In this document: one piece after another, positions 17,415 to 25,589 of the stretch
Position numbering within the stretch: position 1 is the first letter of the stretch
Layout: the number at the start of each line of letters is the position of its first letter
DNA from: Paenibacillus tundrae
GTDB taxonomy: Bacteria > Bacillota > Bacilli > Paenibacillales > Paenibacillaceae
Length of the DNA stretch: 64,000 nucleotides
Assembly (NCBI RefSeq): GCF_036884255.1
Contig: NZ_CP145605.1
Coordinates: 4,898,001 to 4,962,000, forward strand
Reading direction: 5' to 3'
Made by a program: the position numbers and the translations under genes
The notes under the pieces: generated by a model
What the model saw: only the letters and a program-made list of their open reading frames with translations
Databases searched by the model: none
What the model was told of the DNA's origin: nothing

Positions 17415-17556
17415 TTCAAAAAGAAAACCACTCTTTGCTTTCGAAAAGAAGCTACCGCTGCTCTAGTCAATAATTGTGCTGCAATAATGTACTATAAGCT
17501 CGAAGCCTCTCTGGCATATGATCATAGAACCATATTACTTCTAGAGGGGACTTCAG

Positions 17557-18141
17557 ATGAATATTACATCCTTTTTGATCTACTGCATTATCGTTACCTT
17601 CACACCTGGCCCTAGCAATATTGTTATTCTATCTTCTACGCAGAAGATAGGCGCACGCAAAACGATGCAATATGTGTGGGGTGCCACACTTGCGTTTGGT
17701 CTGCTGCTTGCCGCTTCCGCCTTTCTTAATCATCTGCTTGCCGGCGTTCTGCCCAGCATGATGAAAATGATGCAGATCGTAGGCAGTCTGTACATGCTAT
17801 ACCTGGCTTACCAGGTGTACAAAATGGGTTCCACTACGGATGCACCGAAACAAGTTACTGGTTTCCTGAATGGGTTCATCATGCAATTTCTGAATCCCAA
17901 AGTCATTCTGTTTACGTTCACCGTCATTCCTAGTTATGTATTGCCCTATTACAATAGTTCTCTATCTTCGTTTATGTTCGTTATGCTCATTACACTCATT
18001 GGATTTTTAGCCTACTCCAGTTGGGTCGTGTTCGGGTCTATCTTCAGAACGTTTCTTAATCATCATCAAAAAACAACGAGTATCCTCATGGCTCTATTTT
18101 TGTTATACTCAGCCATTATGGTATCGGGAATCATCTCGTGA
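17557..18141 (+). CDS. LysE family exporter
   Basis: This 194-aa membrane protein of the LysE/RhtB amino-acid exporter family has the N-terminal motif TPGPSNIVILSS, about six membrane segments, and the conserved QFLNPKVILF sequence in the middle. It would export an amino acid or related metabolite. AGAGGGG precedes the ATG. It is followed after about 15 nt by an AraC-type regulator, which probably controls it. Confidence 0.92.
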   Translation: MNITSFLIYCIIVTFTPGPSNIVILSSTQKIGARKTMQYVWGATLAFGLLLAASAFLNHLLAGVLPSMMKMMQIVGSLYMLYLAYQVYKMGSTTDAPKQVTGFLNGFIMQFLNPKVILFTFTVIPSYVLPYYNSSLSSFMFVMLITLIGFLAYSSWVVFGSIFRTFLNHHQKTTSILMALFLLYSAIMVSGIIS

Positions 18142-18156
18142 TCGGAGGTCAGCTTG

Positions 18157-18933
18157 GTGGAATTGTTCAATTACAAAAAATCAGAGGATGTGCTGGCTCT
18201 CTCCGCCAGCTTTACGGATTTCACTTACAAAAAACATTGTCACGAGGAATATGCCGTAGGGGTAACTCTTCGAGGTATTCAACAATATAATCTGGATGGT
18301 CATTATCAAGCTTCTCACAAAAATGGCGTCATGTTATTCAATCGAGAGCAGACGCATGATGGTAGCTCCTATGACCGTGAAGGAATCGATTATGTCATGT
18401 TATATTTCAAACCAGAACTGATGGCCGAGGTGCTGGGAGAGAAGGAGTTGCACTTCTCAACACCCATCGTTTATGACCCTGAACTTGCGCGAGCAATTCT
18501 CAGGGTGAACGATGCTGTTCAGCATGGTCGAGACGAAGCTTTATGCAGCGAGCTACTACTCAATCTAGCGAGCCTGTTAGCTAGAGAAAACGAAGTAACC
18601 GTACCGCATAGAGCTACCAGCAGCCTTGTGCGTACGGCAAAAGAAATGATGTTCTACAGTATCGACGATGTGCTTAAACTGGACGACCTTTGCACCCAAC
18701 TTGGCATGTCCAAGTATCAATTCATTCGTGAGTTCAAAGCACAAGCCGGTATTTCTCCGTACCAGTTTTTCCTGAATTGCAAAGTAGAGCGCGCACGCCA
18801 ATCTTTGGAGAACGATAAGGACATCTACGCTGCTGTAGCTCAGTGCGGGTTCGTGGATCTCACGCATCTTAACCGTCATTTCAAACGTTTCTTCGGCATT
18901 ACCGCCTATGAATATATGAAACAACTCAATTAA
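18157..18933 (+). CDS. AraC family transcriptional regulator
   Basis: This protein of about 258 aa has an N-terminal AraC-binding cupin domain (YKKHCHEEYAVGVTLRG and related strands, about residues 1-140) and a C-terminal double helix-turn-helix (LDDLCTQLGMSKYQFIREFK and VAQCGFVDLTHLNRHFKRFFG, about 170-255). GGAGGT at 18144-18149 is seven bases from the GTG at 18157 and four from a TTG at 18154, so I prefer the GTG. It sits in an operon with the LysE exporter and is probably its substrate-responsive regulator. Confidence 0.9.
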   Translation: MELFNYKKSEDVLALSASFTDFTYKKHCHEEYAVGVTLRGIQQYNLDGHYQASHKNGVMLFNREQTHDGSSYDREGIDYVMLYFKPELMAEVLGEKELHFSTPIVYDPELARAILRVNDAVQHGRDEALCSELLLNLASLLARENEVTVPHRATSSLVRTAKEMMFYSIDDVLKLDDLCTQLGMSKYQFIREFKAQAGISPYQFFLNCKVERARQSLENDKDIYAAVAQCGFVDLTHLNRHFKRFFGITAYEYMKQLN

Positions 18934-18941
18934 AGAAGTAG

Positions 18942-19505
18942 TTACTTCTGCCGTCTACGGACATAAATTACTGCTACAACAATAACAAGAAACAGACCTA
19001 TACTACCTAGAACGAGTGGGAATAAATAATTAGCAGTTGAATTCGTTGAACCCGAGCCATCTTCAGTGACCCACTCTCCTGCTCCTAGTAATTTTACATC
19101 TTCATCCGCTTGGGAAATGGGTTTATTACCACTGCACAGAGTCGTTTTCAGCGTTTGGTCTTTTTCATCCGAGGAAGCAAATACGAGATAGGTTTCACCT
19201 TGGGTAAATTGGAAGCCACATGATGAGGAACCATGATCCAGACTATGAATCGTAACCTTCTGCCCATTCACTCCCTTCCATGCTCTTACTGCTTCAAACG
19301 TATATTTGCGATATTCGCCAAATCCGAACTGGCTTCGGGCGCCTTTTTCAGTAACCTTCCCCTCAAATACCGCCGAGTAGGTATCTAGCTTTTCTAGTGC
19401 ATTACTGTCGACACAGCTACAAGCATAGGCTTTCTCTCCCGGGTAAACGGTAAATCCTAATGTAACGAGGACAATGAGTATGGTTAGAAAGGATATTCGT
19501 TTCAT
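18942..19505 (-). CDS. secreted, membrane-tailed NTR/TIMP-like protein
   Basis: This protein of about 187 aa has a signal peptide (residues 1-28), cleaved before ACSCVDSN or close to it, so that the mature protein begins with CSC. This is the mark of tissue-inhibitor-of-metalloproteinase and netrin-like (NTR) domains. Strands AVFEGKVTEKG, YTFEAVRAWKG and FTQGETYLVFAS follow, and further cysteines pair in the HGSSSCGFQF and TTLCSGN segments. The C-terminus has a membrane helix (about 160-180) and a basic tail RRRQK. The start at 19505 follows GGAGG by six bases. Its role is unknown; bacterial members are uncharacterised cell-surface proteins. Confidence 0.8.
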   Translation of the reverse strand: MKRISFLTILIVLVTLGFTVYPGEKAYACSCVDSNALEKLDTYSAVFEGKVTEKGARSQFGFGEYRKYTFEAVRAWKGVNGQKVTIHSLDHGSSSCGFQFTQGETYLVFASSDEKDQTLKTTLCSGNKPISQADEDVKLLGAGEWVTEDGSGSTNSTANYLFPLVLGSIGLFLVIVVAVIYVRRRQK

Positions 19506-19612
19506 AACATGCCTCCATTTCCTTTTTTTCATGATTATACCATATGGTCGAGAATCTACTATCTATGTATCTGTAGAGTACGTTAAAGTAGAGTAGCGTA
19601 ACTATAGACCAA

Positions 19613-19649
19613 TAAACCCGCCATCCCTATTACAGGATAAGCGGGTTTA
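19613..19649. terminator. hairpin terminator downstream of the 6-phospho-beta-glucosidase gene
   Basis: TAAACCCGC (19613-19621) pairs with GCGGGTTTA (19641-19649). The T-run TTTTTT is on the plus-strand side and the minus-strand tail is T-rich but weaker, so it may act on either strand. Confidence 0.6.
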
Positions 19650-19680
19650 ATTTTTTGTATCGTCAGCCAATTACAGTGAA

Positions 19681-21114
19681 TTACAGTTGTTCACCATTGG
19701 ATTCAATGACTTTTTTGTACCAGTAGAAGCTCTTCTTCGGTGTTCTGCTCAGATCACCATTACCATCATTGTCTTTGTTGACATGGATAAAGCCATACCG
19801 TTTTTTCATCTCCCCTGTGGAAGCACTCACAAGGTCGATACATCCCCACATCGTATACGCAATAAGATCTACGCCATCTGCAACAGCTTCTTTCATCTGC
19901 TCAATGTGGCCTTTCAGATAGTCAATCCGGTAGTCATCGTTAATGGAGCCGTCTTCCTCTACCACATCAACCGCGCCCAGACCATTCTCTACCACCATCA
20001 GTGGAACCTGATAACGGTCATACAGGTGGTTCAACGTGTAACGCAGTCCTTTCGGATCGATCTGCCAGCCCCAGTCGGAAGCTTCCAGATACGGATTTTT
20101 AATACCGCCCAGTAGGTTGCCTTCTGCTCTCTCCAGCGTCTCATCTGCACTTTCAACCAAAGACATATAATAACTGAAGGAGTAGAAGTCTACGCAACCT
20201 TCGCGCAGTGTCTGTGCATCATCCGGGTGCATCTCGATTTGGATACCTTGCTCCGCAAAGAAACGTTTAGCAAACCCAGGGTATGCGCCGCGAACCTGCA
20301 CATCTCCACAGATCATGTTCGAAATCTGGTCCTTCTTCTGTGCGAGCAACATATCGTCTGGGTTACATGTATTCGGATATGTCGTCATGAAGGCGATCAT
20401 ACAGCCAATTTGGAAATCAGGATTGATCTCATGAGCAAGCTTCACTGCTTTCGCACTCGCAACGAACTGGTGATGCAATGCTTGGAAACGAGTCTGTGGC
20501 TCATCGACTCCATCCGTCAGCGTCTCTTTGCCTTCAAATCGAATACCACCCGCCATATACGCACCAAGCGGCATTGTCAGACAGTTGATCTCATTGAACG
20601 TCAACCAGTACTTCACCTGATCCTTGTAGCGGTTGAAGAGGGTTGTACAATATCGAATATAGAAGTCAATCAAATCACGGGATGCCCAGCCATTATACTT
20701 CTCAGTTAGACCAAATGGTGTCTCATAGTGAGAAATCGTCACGAGTGGTTCAATGTTATATTTTCTCAGCTCAGCAAAGACATTGTCATAGAACTTCAAT
20801 CCCTCTTCGTTCGGTTCCAGATCGTCACCGTTAGGATAGATTCTTGACCAGTTGATCGACATACGGAACATTTTGAAGCCCATTTCAGCCATAAGAGCAA
20901 TGTCCTCTTTGTAATGACCGTAAAAATCAACCGCTTCGTGGCTCGGATAATACGTTCCTTCTTCCAATACAGATGTAATGCGTCGTGGAGTCGTGTGCGT
21001 ACCCCCTGTCATCATATCGGAAGTGCTTGGGCCTTTGCCGCCCTTATTCCATCCACCTTCAAATTGATTGGCAGCCGTTGCGCCACCCCAGAAAAATCCA
21101 TCTTTCATTTTCAT
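19681..21114 (-). CDS. 6-phospho-beta-glucosidase, GH1
   Basis: This 477-aa glycoside hydrolase family 1 enzyme is cytosolic and without a signal peptide. The N-terminal signature is FFWGGATAANQFEGG, the acid/base residue is Glu175 in TFNEIN, and the nucleophile is Glu376 in VVENGLG. The residues Ser432, Lys438 and Tyr440 in the C-terminal loop match the phosphate-binding pattern S-x5-K-x-Y of 6-phospho-beta-glucosidases, so the substrates are probably phosphorylated beta-glucosides. No PTS genes are adjacent. It is divergent from a WYL regulator (21215-22162) that probably controls it. Confidence 0.93.
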   Translation of the reverse strand: MKMKDGFFWGGATAANQFEGGWNKGGKGPSTSDMMTGGTHTTPRRITSVLEEGTYYPSHEAVDFYGHYKEDIALMAEMGFKMFRMSINWSRIYPNGDDLEPNEEGLKFYDNVFAELRKYNIEPLVTISHYETPFGLTEKYNGWASRDLIDFYIRYCTTLFNRYKDQVKYWLTFNEINCLTMPLGAYMAGGIRFEGKETLTDGVDEPQTRFQALHHQFVASAKAVKLAHEINPDFQIGCMIAFMTTYPNTCNPDDMLLAQKKDQISNMICGDVQVRGAYPGFAKRFFAEQGIQIEMHPDDAQTLREGCVDFYSFSYYMSLVESADETLERAEGNLLGGIKNPYLEASDWGWQIDPKGLRYTLNHLYDRYQVPLMVVENGLGAVDVVEEDGSINDDYRIDYLKGHIEQMKEAVADGVDLIAYTMWGCIDLVSASTGEMKKRYGFIHVNKDNDGNGDLSRTPKKSFYWYKKVIESNGEQL

Positions 21115-21184
21115 ATCTTCGTTCCTCCTCTGTTCGTCTTTATTCGCTTAGCAACACTATATACCTAGTCTAACATCCATACCC

Positions 21185-21208
21185 TGACACCTTCTGTCAT
21201 GGTATAAT
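21185..21208. promoter_or_regulatory. dyad operator and -10 box of the WYL regulator gene
   Basis: TGACA (21185-21189) and TGTCA (21195-21199) form a 5-nt-spaced inverted repeat. It is followed by a perfect TATAAT (21203-21208) only six bases before the ATG at 21215. The dyad would cover the upstream part of this promoter and lies about 75 bp before the start of the divergent bgl gene. It is a good candidate operator for the adjacent regulator. Confidence 0.55.
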
Positions 21209-21214
21209 TACAAC

Positions 21215-22162
21215 ATGGAAAATAACCGATTATTCAGAATGCTACTGTTGTTATTGGAGAAAAAGAAATCGACTGCGCCTGAACTGGCACGGCTGTTTGA
21301 AATATCGGTACGCACCGTATACCGTGACATCGATCGATTAAGTGCGGCAGGCATTCCCGTGTATACCACAACCGGCAAACATGGCGGTGTACATCTCATG
21401 GACAACTATGTCATGGATAAGTCGCTTCTATCTGAAGATGATCAGAATGAGATTTTGTTAGGTCTTTATAGCGTGAGTGCCATCCCACATCTGAACAGTG
21501 CACATATGTTGAAACGGCTCACCGCCATGTTTGACCATGAGCTAGACTGGATTGAATTTGATTTTTCTCCTTGGGGTAGCATTCCCATGCAAGAGAGAGA
21601 ACTATTTAACCAGGTGAAGCTTGCCATCCTCAGCAAGCAGCTTATGACATTTCATTATGTCGATTCAGACGGCGAGTCTAGTATAGAGACGATCGAACCA
21701 ATCAAATTAATTTTCAAAAACAATACCTGGTACTTCAAAGGCTACGACCGCAATCGACCTCAACACCCCGAAGCCCAGACCTATAAAATGAAACGAATAT
21801 CTGAACTCAAGCTGCGACCGAAGCTTATGGACGAGAACACAACAATTGAGGGCTCGGGCACAAAAGACCACATTGCCAACACGCCTATTTCGTTAAAGCT
21901 ACAATTCTCAAGCGCAATTGCGTACCGGGCATATGATTATTTTGACCCCTCCCGGATTGAGAAACTGCCTGATGGTCAATTGCTTGTGTCGCTAGAGATT
22001 CATGAGGGCGAACGCTTATATTTTTTCCTTATGTCATTCGGCGCTGAACTCACCATTCTGGAGCCAACGTATATCCGGCAGGAACTGCTCCATCGCCATC
22101 GCATGGCTGTCGCACATTTACAGGAACAATGCAGCGATCCATCCAGTCTAGATCAGGAATGA
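21215..22162 (+). CDS. WYL domain transcriptional regulator (YafY/DeoR-like)
   Basis: This 315-aa regulator has an N-terminal winged helix-turn-helix (STAPELARLFEISVRTVYRDID, about residues 18-39) and a WYL domain (MTFHYVDSDGESS through NNTWYFKGYDRNR, about 145-185), followed by a WCX-like C-terminal extension. No ribosome binding site is present; TATAAT lies so close to the ATG that the transcript should be leaderless. It is divergently transcribed from the 6-phospho-beta-glucosidase gene and is probably its regulator. Confidence 0.88.
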   Translation: MENNRLFRMLLLLLEKKKSTAPELARLFEISVRTVYRDIDRLSAAGIPVYTTTGKHGGVHLMDNYVMDKSLLSEDDQNEILLGLYSVSAIPHLNSAHMLKRLTAMFDHELDWIEFDFSPWGSIPMQERELFNQVKLAILSKQLMTFHYVDSDGESSIETIEPIKLIFKNNTWYFKGYDRNRPQHPEAQTYKMKRISELKLRPKLMDENTTIEGSGTKDHIANTPISLKLQFSSAIAYRAYDYFDPSRIEKLPDGQLLVSLEIHEGERLYFFLMSFGAELTILEPTYIRQELLHRHRMAVAHLQEQCSDPSSLDQE

Positions 22163-22250
22163 ATGGTATACTGTAAGAGATTGGGTTTGGAAACATTGTA
22201 GTTGTATGTTGTGGTATCCCGTCCGTCTATCCCCAGAAGGAGGTTTGTCC

Positions 22251-23066
22251 ATGCAAGACATTAGACGTAACAATGTAGATCGATTTACCGGCTTTGGTGC
22301 GTTATATGACCAGAATCGACCATCTGCTCCCACCGAAGTTGTAGATATTCTAACGACGTATTTAGGTCATAAACCGCGTATGGTCGCAGATGTAGGCTGC
22401 GGAACAGGGTTATCCTCATGGATCTGGCTTCATGAAGCAGATCGTATTATTGGATTTGAACCAAGTGATGATATGAGAACAGTTGCCGAGTCCAAATGGG
22501 AGTCTGCAGGAAAACCGGATAACCTCCGATTTGTATCTGGCTTATCGCATGAGCTTGGCTTGCCTGACGATAGTGTAGACATACTGACTTGCTCACAGTC
22601 CTTTCATTGGATGGAGCCTCAATCGACTCTCTCCGAGTTCGCTCGTGTGTTGCGACCGGGAGGCATCTTCGCAGCTTACGATTGTGACTGGCCCCCTATG
22701 CTAGATTGGGAGCTTGAACAGGCGTACCAGCAATTAGTGCTTACCGCAGACAACCGAGCATTGCAACTATCCAGTCCAGAGAGTCAGGCTTATAAATGGA
22801 GTAAAGACGGACATCTAGGGCAGATTCAGCAATCGGGATTGTTCCGCTATGTTCGTGAGATTGTATTCCATCACCGAGAGACATTCGACGCAGACCGTTA
22901 TGTCAATCTGGCTCTAAGTCAGGGTGGATTACAAACTGCTCTGAAGCTTGGTGCAGATGAAGTTCGGACTGCCGCAGATGAGTTCAGACAACTGGCAGTG
23001 AAGGTATTTGATGGGCATGCCAGATCAGCTTTATTTTCTTATCGCATGCGCCTAGGAATCGTATAA
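22251..23066 (+). CDS. class I SAM-dependent methyltransferase
   Basis: This protein of about 271 aa has motif I VADVGCGTGLSSW near residues 45-57, the acidic end of strand 2 (IIGFEPSDDM), VDILTCSQSFHWM as motif II-like and FARVLRPGGIFAAYD as motif III, all of the UbiE/Methyltransf_11 type. The start at 22251 is set by AAGGAGG seven bases upstream; an in-frame extension to 22206 has no site. The substrate is unknown. It follows the WYL regulator by about 90 bp and may share its transcript. Confidence 0.88.
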   Translation: MQDIRRNNVDRFTGFGALYDQNRPSAPTEVVDILTTYLGHKPRMVADVGCGTGLSSWIWLHEADRIIGFEPSDDMRTVAESKWESAGKPDNLRFVSGLSHELGLPDDSVDILTCSQSFHWMEPQSTLSEFARVLRPGGIFAAYDCDWPPMLDWELEQAYQQLVLTADNRALQLSSPESQAYKWSKDGHLGQIQQSGLFRYVREIVFHHRETFDADRYVNLALSQGGLQTALKLGADEVRTAADEFRQLAVKVFDGHARSALFSYRMRLGIV

Positions 23067-23114
23067 TTTTATAAGGTATCATGATATAAATCTGTGAATA
23101 AGGAATGATGTACA

Positions 23115-23726
23115 ATGCAGGAATTGAAGCAGGATCAGACCCTGATTGTGAGTACATTGGAAGCTTATTTTGACACCCCACATCGGGATATCCTGATGTC
23201 TCTTCCTGCCAAAACGGATGAGGAAGATTATGGAGTACCTCATAACATGCAAGTGGGTGAGGTCGATGAGGAAGGTTGGGTTCGTTGGGAGATGATACCC
23301 TCTACGGTTACAGAAGACCAGGTTCGAAGGTTAGAACAATTGCATGATCTTCCACTTCCGGTCCCTCCATTGTATTTTGCCTACCTTACAACCCGACATG
23401 TTCTAAATGTGTATCTGCGTTATGATCACTTCATGGTTGGGCTCCCGGATTTGCCATCAGACAATCCATTGCGGAGTTTACATACGTTATGGGAAACATG
23501 GGAGCCCTTGATTGCGCAGGGGTATATTCCTTTTGCAACCTACGAAGATGATGCAGGGCCTGTGTGTTGGGATACCCAGAATCCCACCGAGGATGAGGAT
23601 TATGCTGTTGTTTGGTTTGACCACGAGGCTCTGGTTGGGCAGCCATCATGGACTCGTGCACAGCTTGCTCCATTAGCACAACCTTTATTTCCTTCATTTC
23701 GAACGATGCTAACCTCTCTATACTGA
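23115..23726 (+). CDS. SUKH/SMI1-KNR4-like protein
   Basis: This 203-aa protein has features of the SUKH superfamily: an RRLEQLHDLPLPVPP segment, and GYIPFATYEDDAGPVCWDT followed by YAVVWFDHE, the strand pattern in which acidic residues end the core sheet. Many SUKH proteins are immunity proteins against contact-dependent or polymorphic toxins, but no toxin gene is near. AAGGAATGA precedes the ATG. It ends at a convergent terminator. Confidence in the family is moderate. Confidence 0.65.
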   Translation: MQELKQDQTLIVSTLEAYFDTPHRDILMSLPAKTDEEDYGVPHNMQVGEVDEEGWVRWEMIPSTVTEDQVRRLEQLHDLPLPVPPLYFAYLTTRHVLNVYLRYDHFMVGLPDLPSDNPLRSLHTLWETWEPLIAQGYIPFATYEDDAGPVCWDTQNPTEDEDYAVVWFDHEALVGQPSWTRAQLAPLAQPLFPSFRTMLTSLY

Positions 23727-23730
23727 AATA

Positions 23731-23775
23731 AATCCCCAGATTCTGACCCTTTGATACAAGGGAAATCTGGGGATT
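23731..23775. terminator. convergent terminator
   Basis: AATCCCCAGATT (23731-23742) and AATCTGGGGATT (23764-23775) make a 12-bp stem between two convergent genes. Confidence 0.85.
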
Positions 23776-23791
23776 ATTAGTGTAGCATTAA

Positions 23792-24586
23792 TTAGGAGGA
23801 GAACAGCTTATTCATCTGATCTTCCTGCACATTCAAAGCGAGCACTAACTTCGAAGGATCTTGCTTGGAATATATGACGTTAATGATATGCCCTTGTTGA
23901 ACCTGAGGCAGCGCAGAGGATAATAACTCCTTTTGCGTAGTCACGTTAAATGTCTCTCCATTCGTCTTCGTCACACTTAGCGTAAGCTGTAGCTTCAACT
24001 TCCCTTCGCTTGCTCCCCCTAGTGGGGTAACGTCGAGGATTTTGGCCATCGCTTTCTCGCCTGTACGGGCGATATCCATCATCTCGGGAGACACGCCCTC
24101 CTGAACCATTTTCTCATTCAGTAATTCCTGCATATCCTGCTGCGACAATTGTCCATTCAGATCCAAACCCACCTTACGTTCATCTTTCTCAGATACTAGC
24201 AGTGGAATGAAGCTACCTGGCTGGAATTGCGCCATAGATGTCAACGGAATGATTGTCTTGAACGTGGTATCGTATTTCTCATGTCCCTTACGGGAGACGG
24301 TAACACCGATACGTACTTCAGGCTGTTCATTAATATAGGTTCCAGTCTGTTGTATACTTGTGATGACACCAAGGGCAGGTATCCCTGTCTTCACTCGGCT
24401 TCTGCCGAAAATAGCGCTTAGAATTGAAGGGACAAAAATCAACGCAAATCCCGTATAAATTGCAGGTCTATACCACCAAGCCTGCATCGTAATAAACGGA
24501 TCATTCCACAGCTTTTCTGCCAAAAATGGCGAGAATCCAACACCAAACACAAGTAATAATCCAATAAGTCTCAAAAATCCTACCAT
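23792..24586 (-). CDS. membrane protein with tandem beta-rich modules, unknown
   Basis: This protein of about 264 aa has two N-terminal membrane helices (about residues 5-22 and 37-60). Two similar cytosolic-looking modules follow: one starts near GVITSIQQTGTYINEQPEV (about 78-135), the other near AKILDVTPLGGASEGKLKL (about 185-250). Both read as small beta barrels ending in a proline/lysine loop (IYSKQDPSKLVLAL). The start at 24586 follows AAAGGG by eight bases. A short paralogue of the module is encoded at 24684-25100. The function is not known. Confidence 0.65.
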   Translation of the reverse strand: MVGFLRLIGLLLVFGVGFSPFLAEKLWNDPFITMQAWWYRPAIYTGFALIFVPSILSAIFGRSRVKTGIPALGVITSIQQTGTYINEQPEVRIGVTVSRKGHEKYDTTFKTIIPLTSMAQFQPGSFIPLLVSEKDERKVGLDLNGQLSQQDMQELLNEKMVQEGVSPEMMDIARTGEKAMAKILDVTPLGGASEGKLKLQLTLSVTKTNGETFNVTTQKELLSSALPQVQQGHIINVIYSKQDPSKLVLALNVQEDQMNKLFSS

Positions 24587-24683
24587 AAGTACCACCCTTT
24601 CAATATCTATGTCTAATTGTTAAACGTAATATTATTTTAGTTCATCCCAGCATTTGTTCACACTAACGTTCCTGCTTATCAAC

Positions 24684-25100
24684 CTAGCTTGGTAATAGTC
24701 CCATATAGATTAATTCAGATGGATTAGCGGGATTCTGACCTAGCCCAACACGATCCCCTACCCGTGGAATCTGCATCTTCGATACTAACGTCTCCAGTGT
24801 TCGTTGATATGTAGTCCCATTCGTCTCAGTCACATCCAGAACCAGGATAACGATCGGGTCGAAGTTGATTAGTTTCCCGGTATCCGTAGCCGCTACCACG
24901 ACAGCAGTCGCTGTTAAAGGAAGCGAACCACTCGCACCTAGTTGTGCTTGCTTCGCAGAATGGATACTCTGGTTAATTGCCTCCCGATGTTCTTTAGATA
25001 CCAGCCCCTTCATCATCATGCCAGTAAGTCCTTTGTTCATGACCTTGTCAGCCTTTGCAATCGCATCTTCCTGTTTGTTCTTTCTACTGAACCATCCCAT
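24684..25100 (-). CDS. hypothetical protein with the same beta-rich module
   Basis: This protein of about 138 aa has a basic start (WFSRKNKQED), a helical middle, and a C-terminal module VVVAATDTGKLINFDPIV ... NPANPSELIYMGLLP. That module parallels the modules in the protein at 23792-24586, with the same NG-T core and a P-x-x-P-S-x-L end. GAGGTG lies six bases before the ATG at 25100. The two genes lie 97 bp apart in one direction and probably act together. Confidence 0.65.
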   Translation of the reverse strand: MGWFSRKNKQEDAIAKADKVMNKGLTGMMMKGLVSKEHREAINQSIHSAKQAQLGASGSLPLTATAVVVAATDTGKLINFDPIVILVLDVTETNGTTYQRTLETLVSKMQIPRVGDRVGLGQNPANPSELIYMGLLPS

Positions 25101-25269
25101 GATGAGCACCTCTTTATTTGTGTTATTTGTTATATATTAAGTATAAACATAACGCCATGCTCTTGAATACACTTCTGAGTACATACAAAAGAAACGACGA
25201 ATGAAGAGATTTACCCTTCACTTTCTCGCTCATTATGATACCTATTTCTTGATTCTCACAATAAAAGAG

Positions 25270-25451
25270 ATGATAATCCTAACTTCAATTTGTCTTTCTG
25301 CATATTTTTTTGCGTAAGCGCCCTAAAGAGATGGGATCTGAGGCTTAAAATTAATTCACAGGGTGGGCACTATTACATCCACAACGAAGAATTAACAACT
25401 CAAATTCAAAGACTACTAGAGAATGGAAACCTCGCAAAAAATGATCAATAG
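25270..25451 (+). pseudogene. possible frameshifted small gene
   Basis: An ATG at 25270 opens a frame that stops shortly after a run of seven T (25305-25311). With one more T the frame would continue to 25451, giving about 60 residues that end in a well-formed amphipathic sequence (HYYIHNEELTTQIQRLLENG). A plus-strand terminator (25507-25551) sits 55 bp downstream although no other plus-strand gene is near. It may be a decayed gene, a phase-variable one or a sequencing slip. The rest of the 490-bp gap from 25101 to 25589 shows nothing else. Confidence 0.3.
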
Positions 25452-25506
25452 GAACCTACATCAAGATAGCTATAACTTAAGCAAATTCATCTATTAGTAC
25501 ACCAAG

Positions 25507-25551
25507 CATAGGACAGCCGGAAGATTAACCAATCTATCCTATGTCTTTTTT
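25507..25551 (+). terminator. plus-strand hairpin terminator
   Basis: CATAGGA (25507-25513) pairs with TCCTATG (25537-25543), followed by TCTTTTTT. The T-run is on the plus strand only. Confidence 0.6.
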
Positions 25552-25589
25552 CCTGTTGATCGATCAGACACATAATTCGACGATAAATC

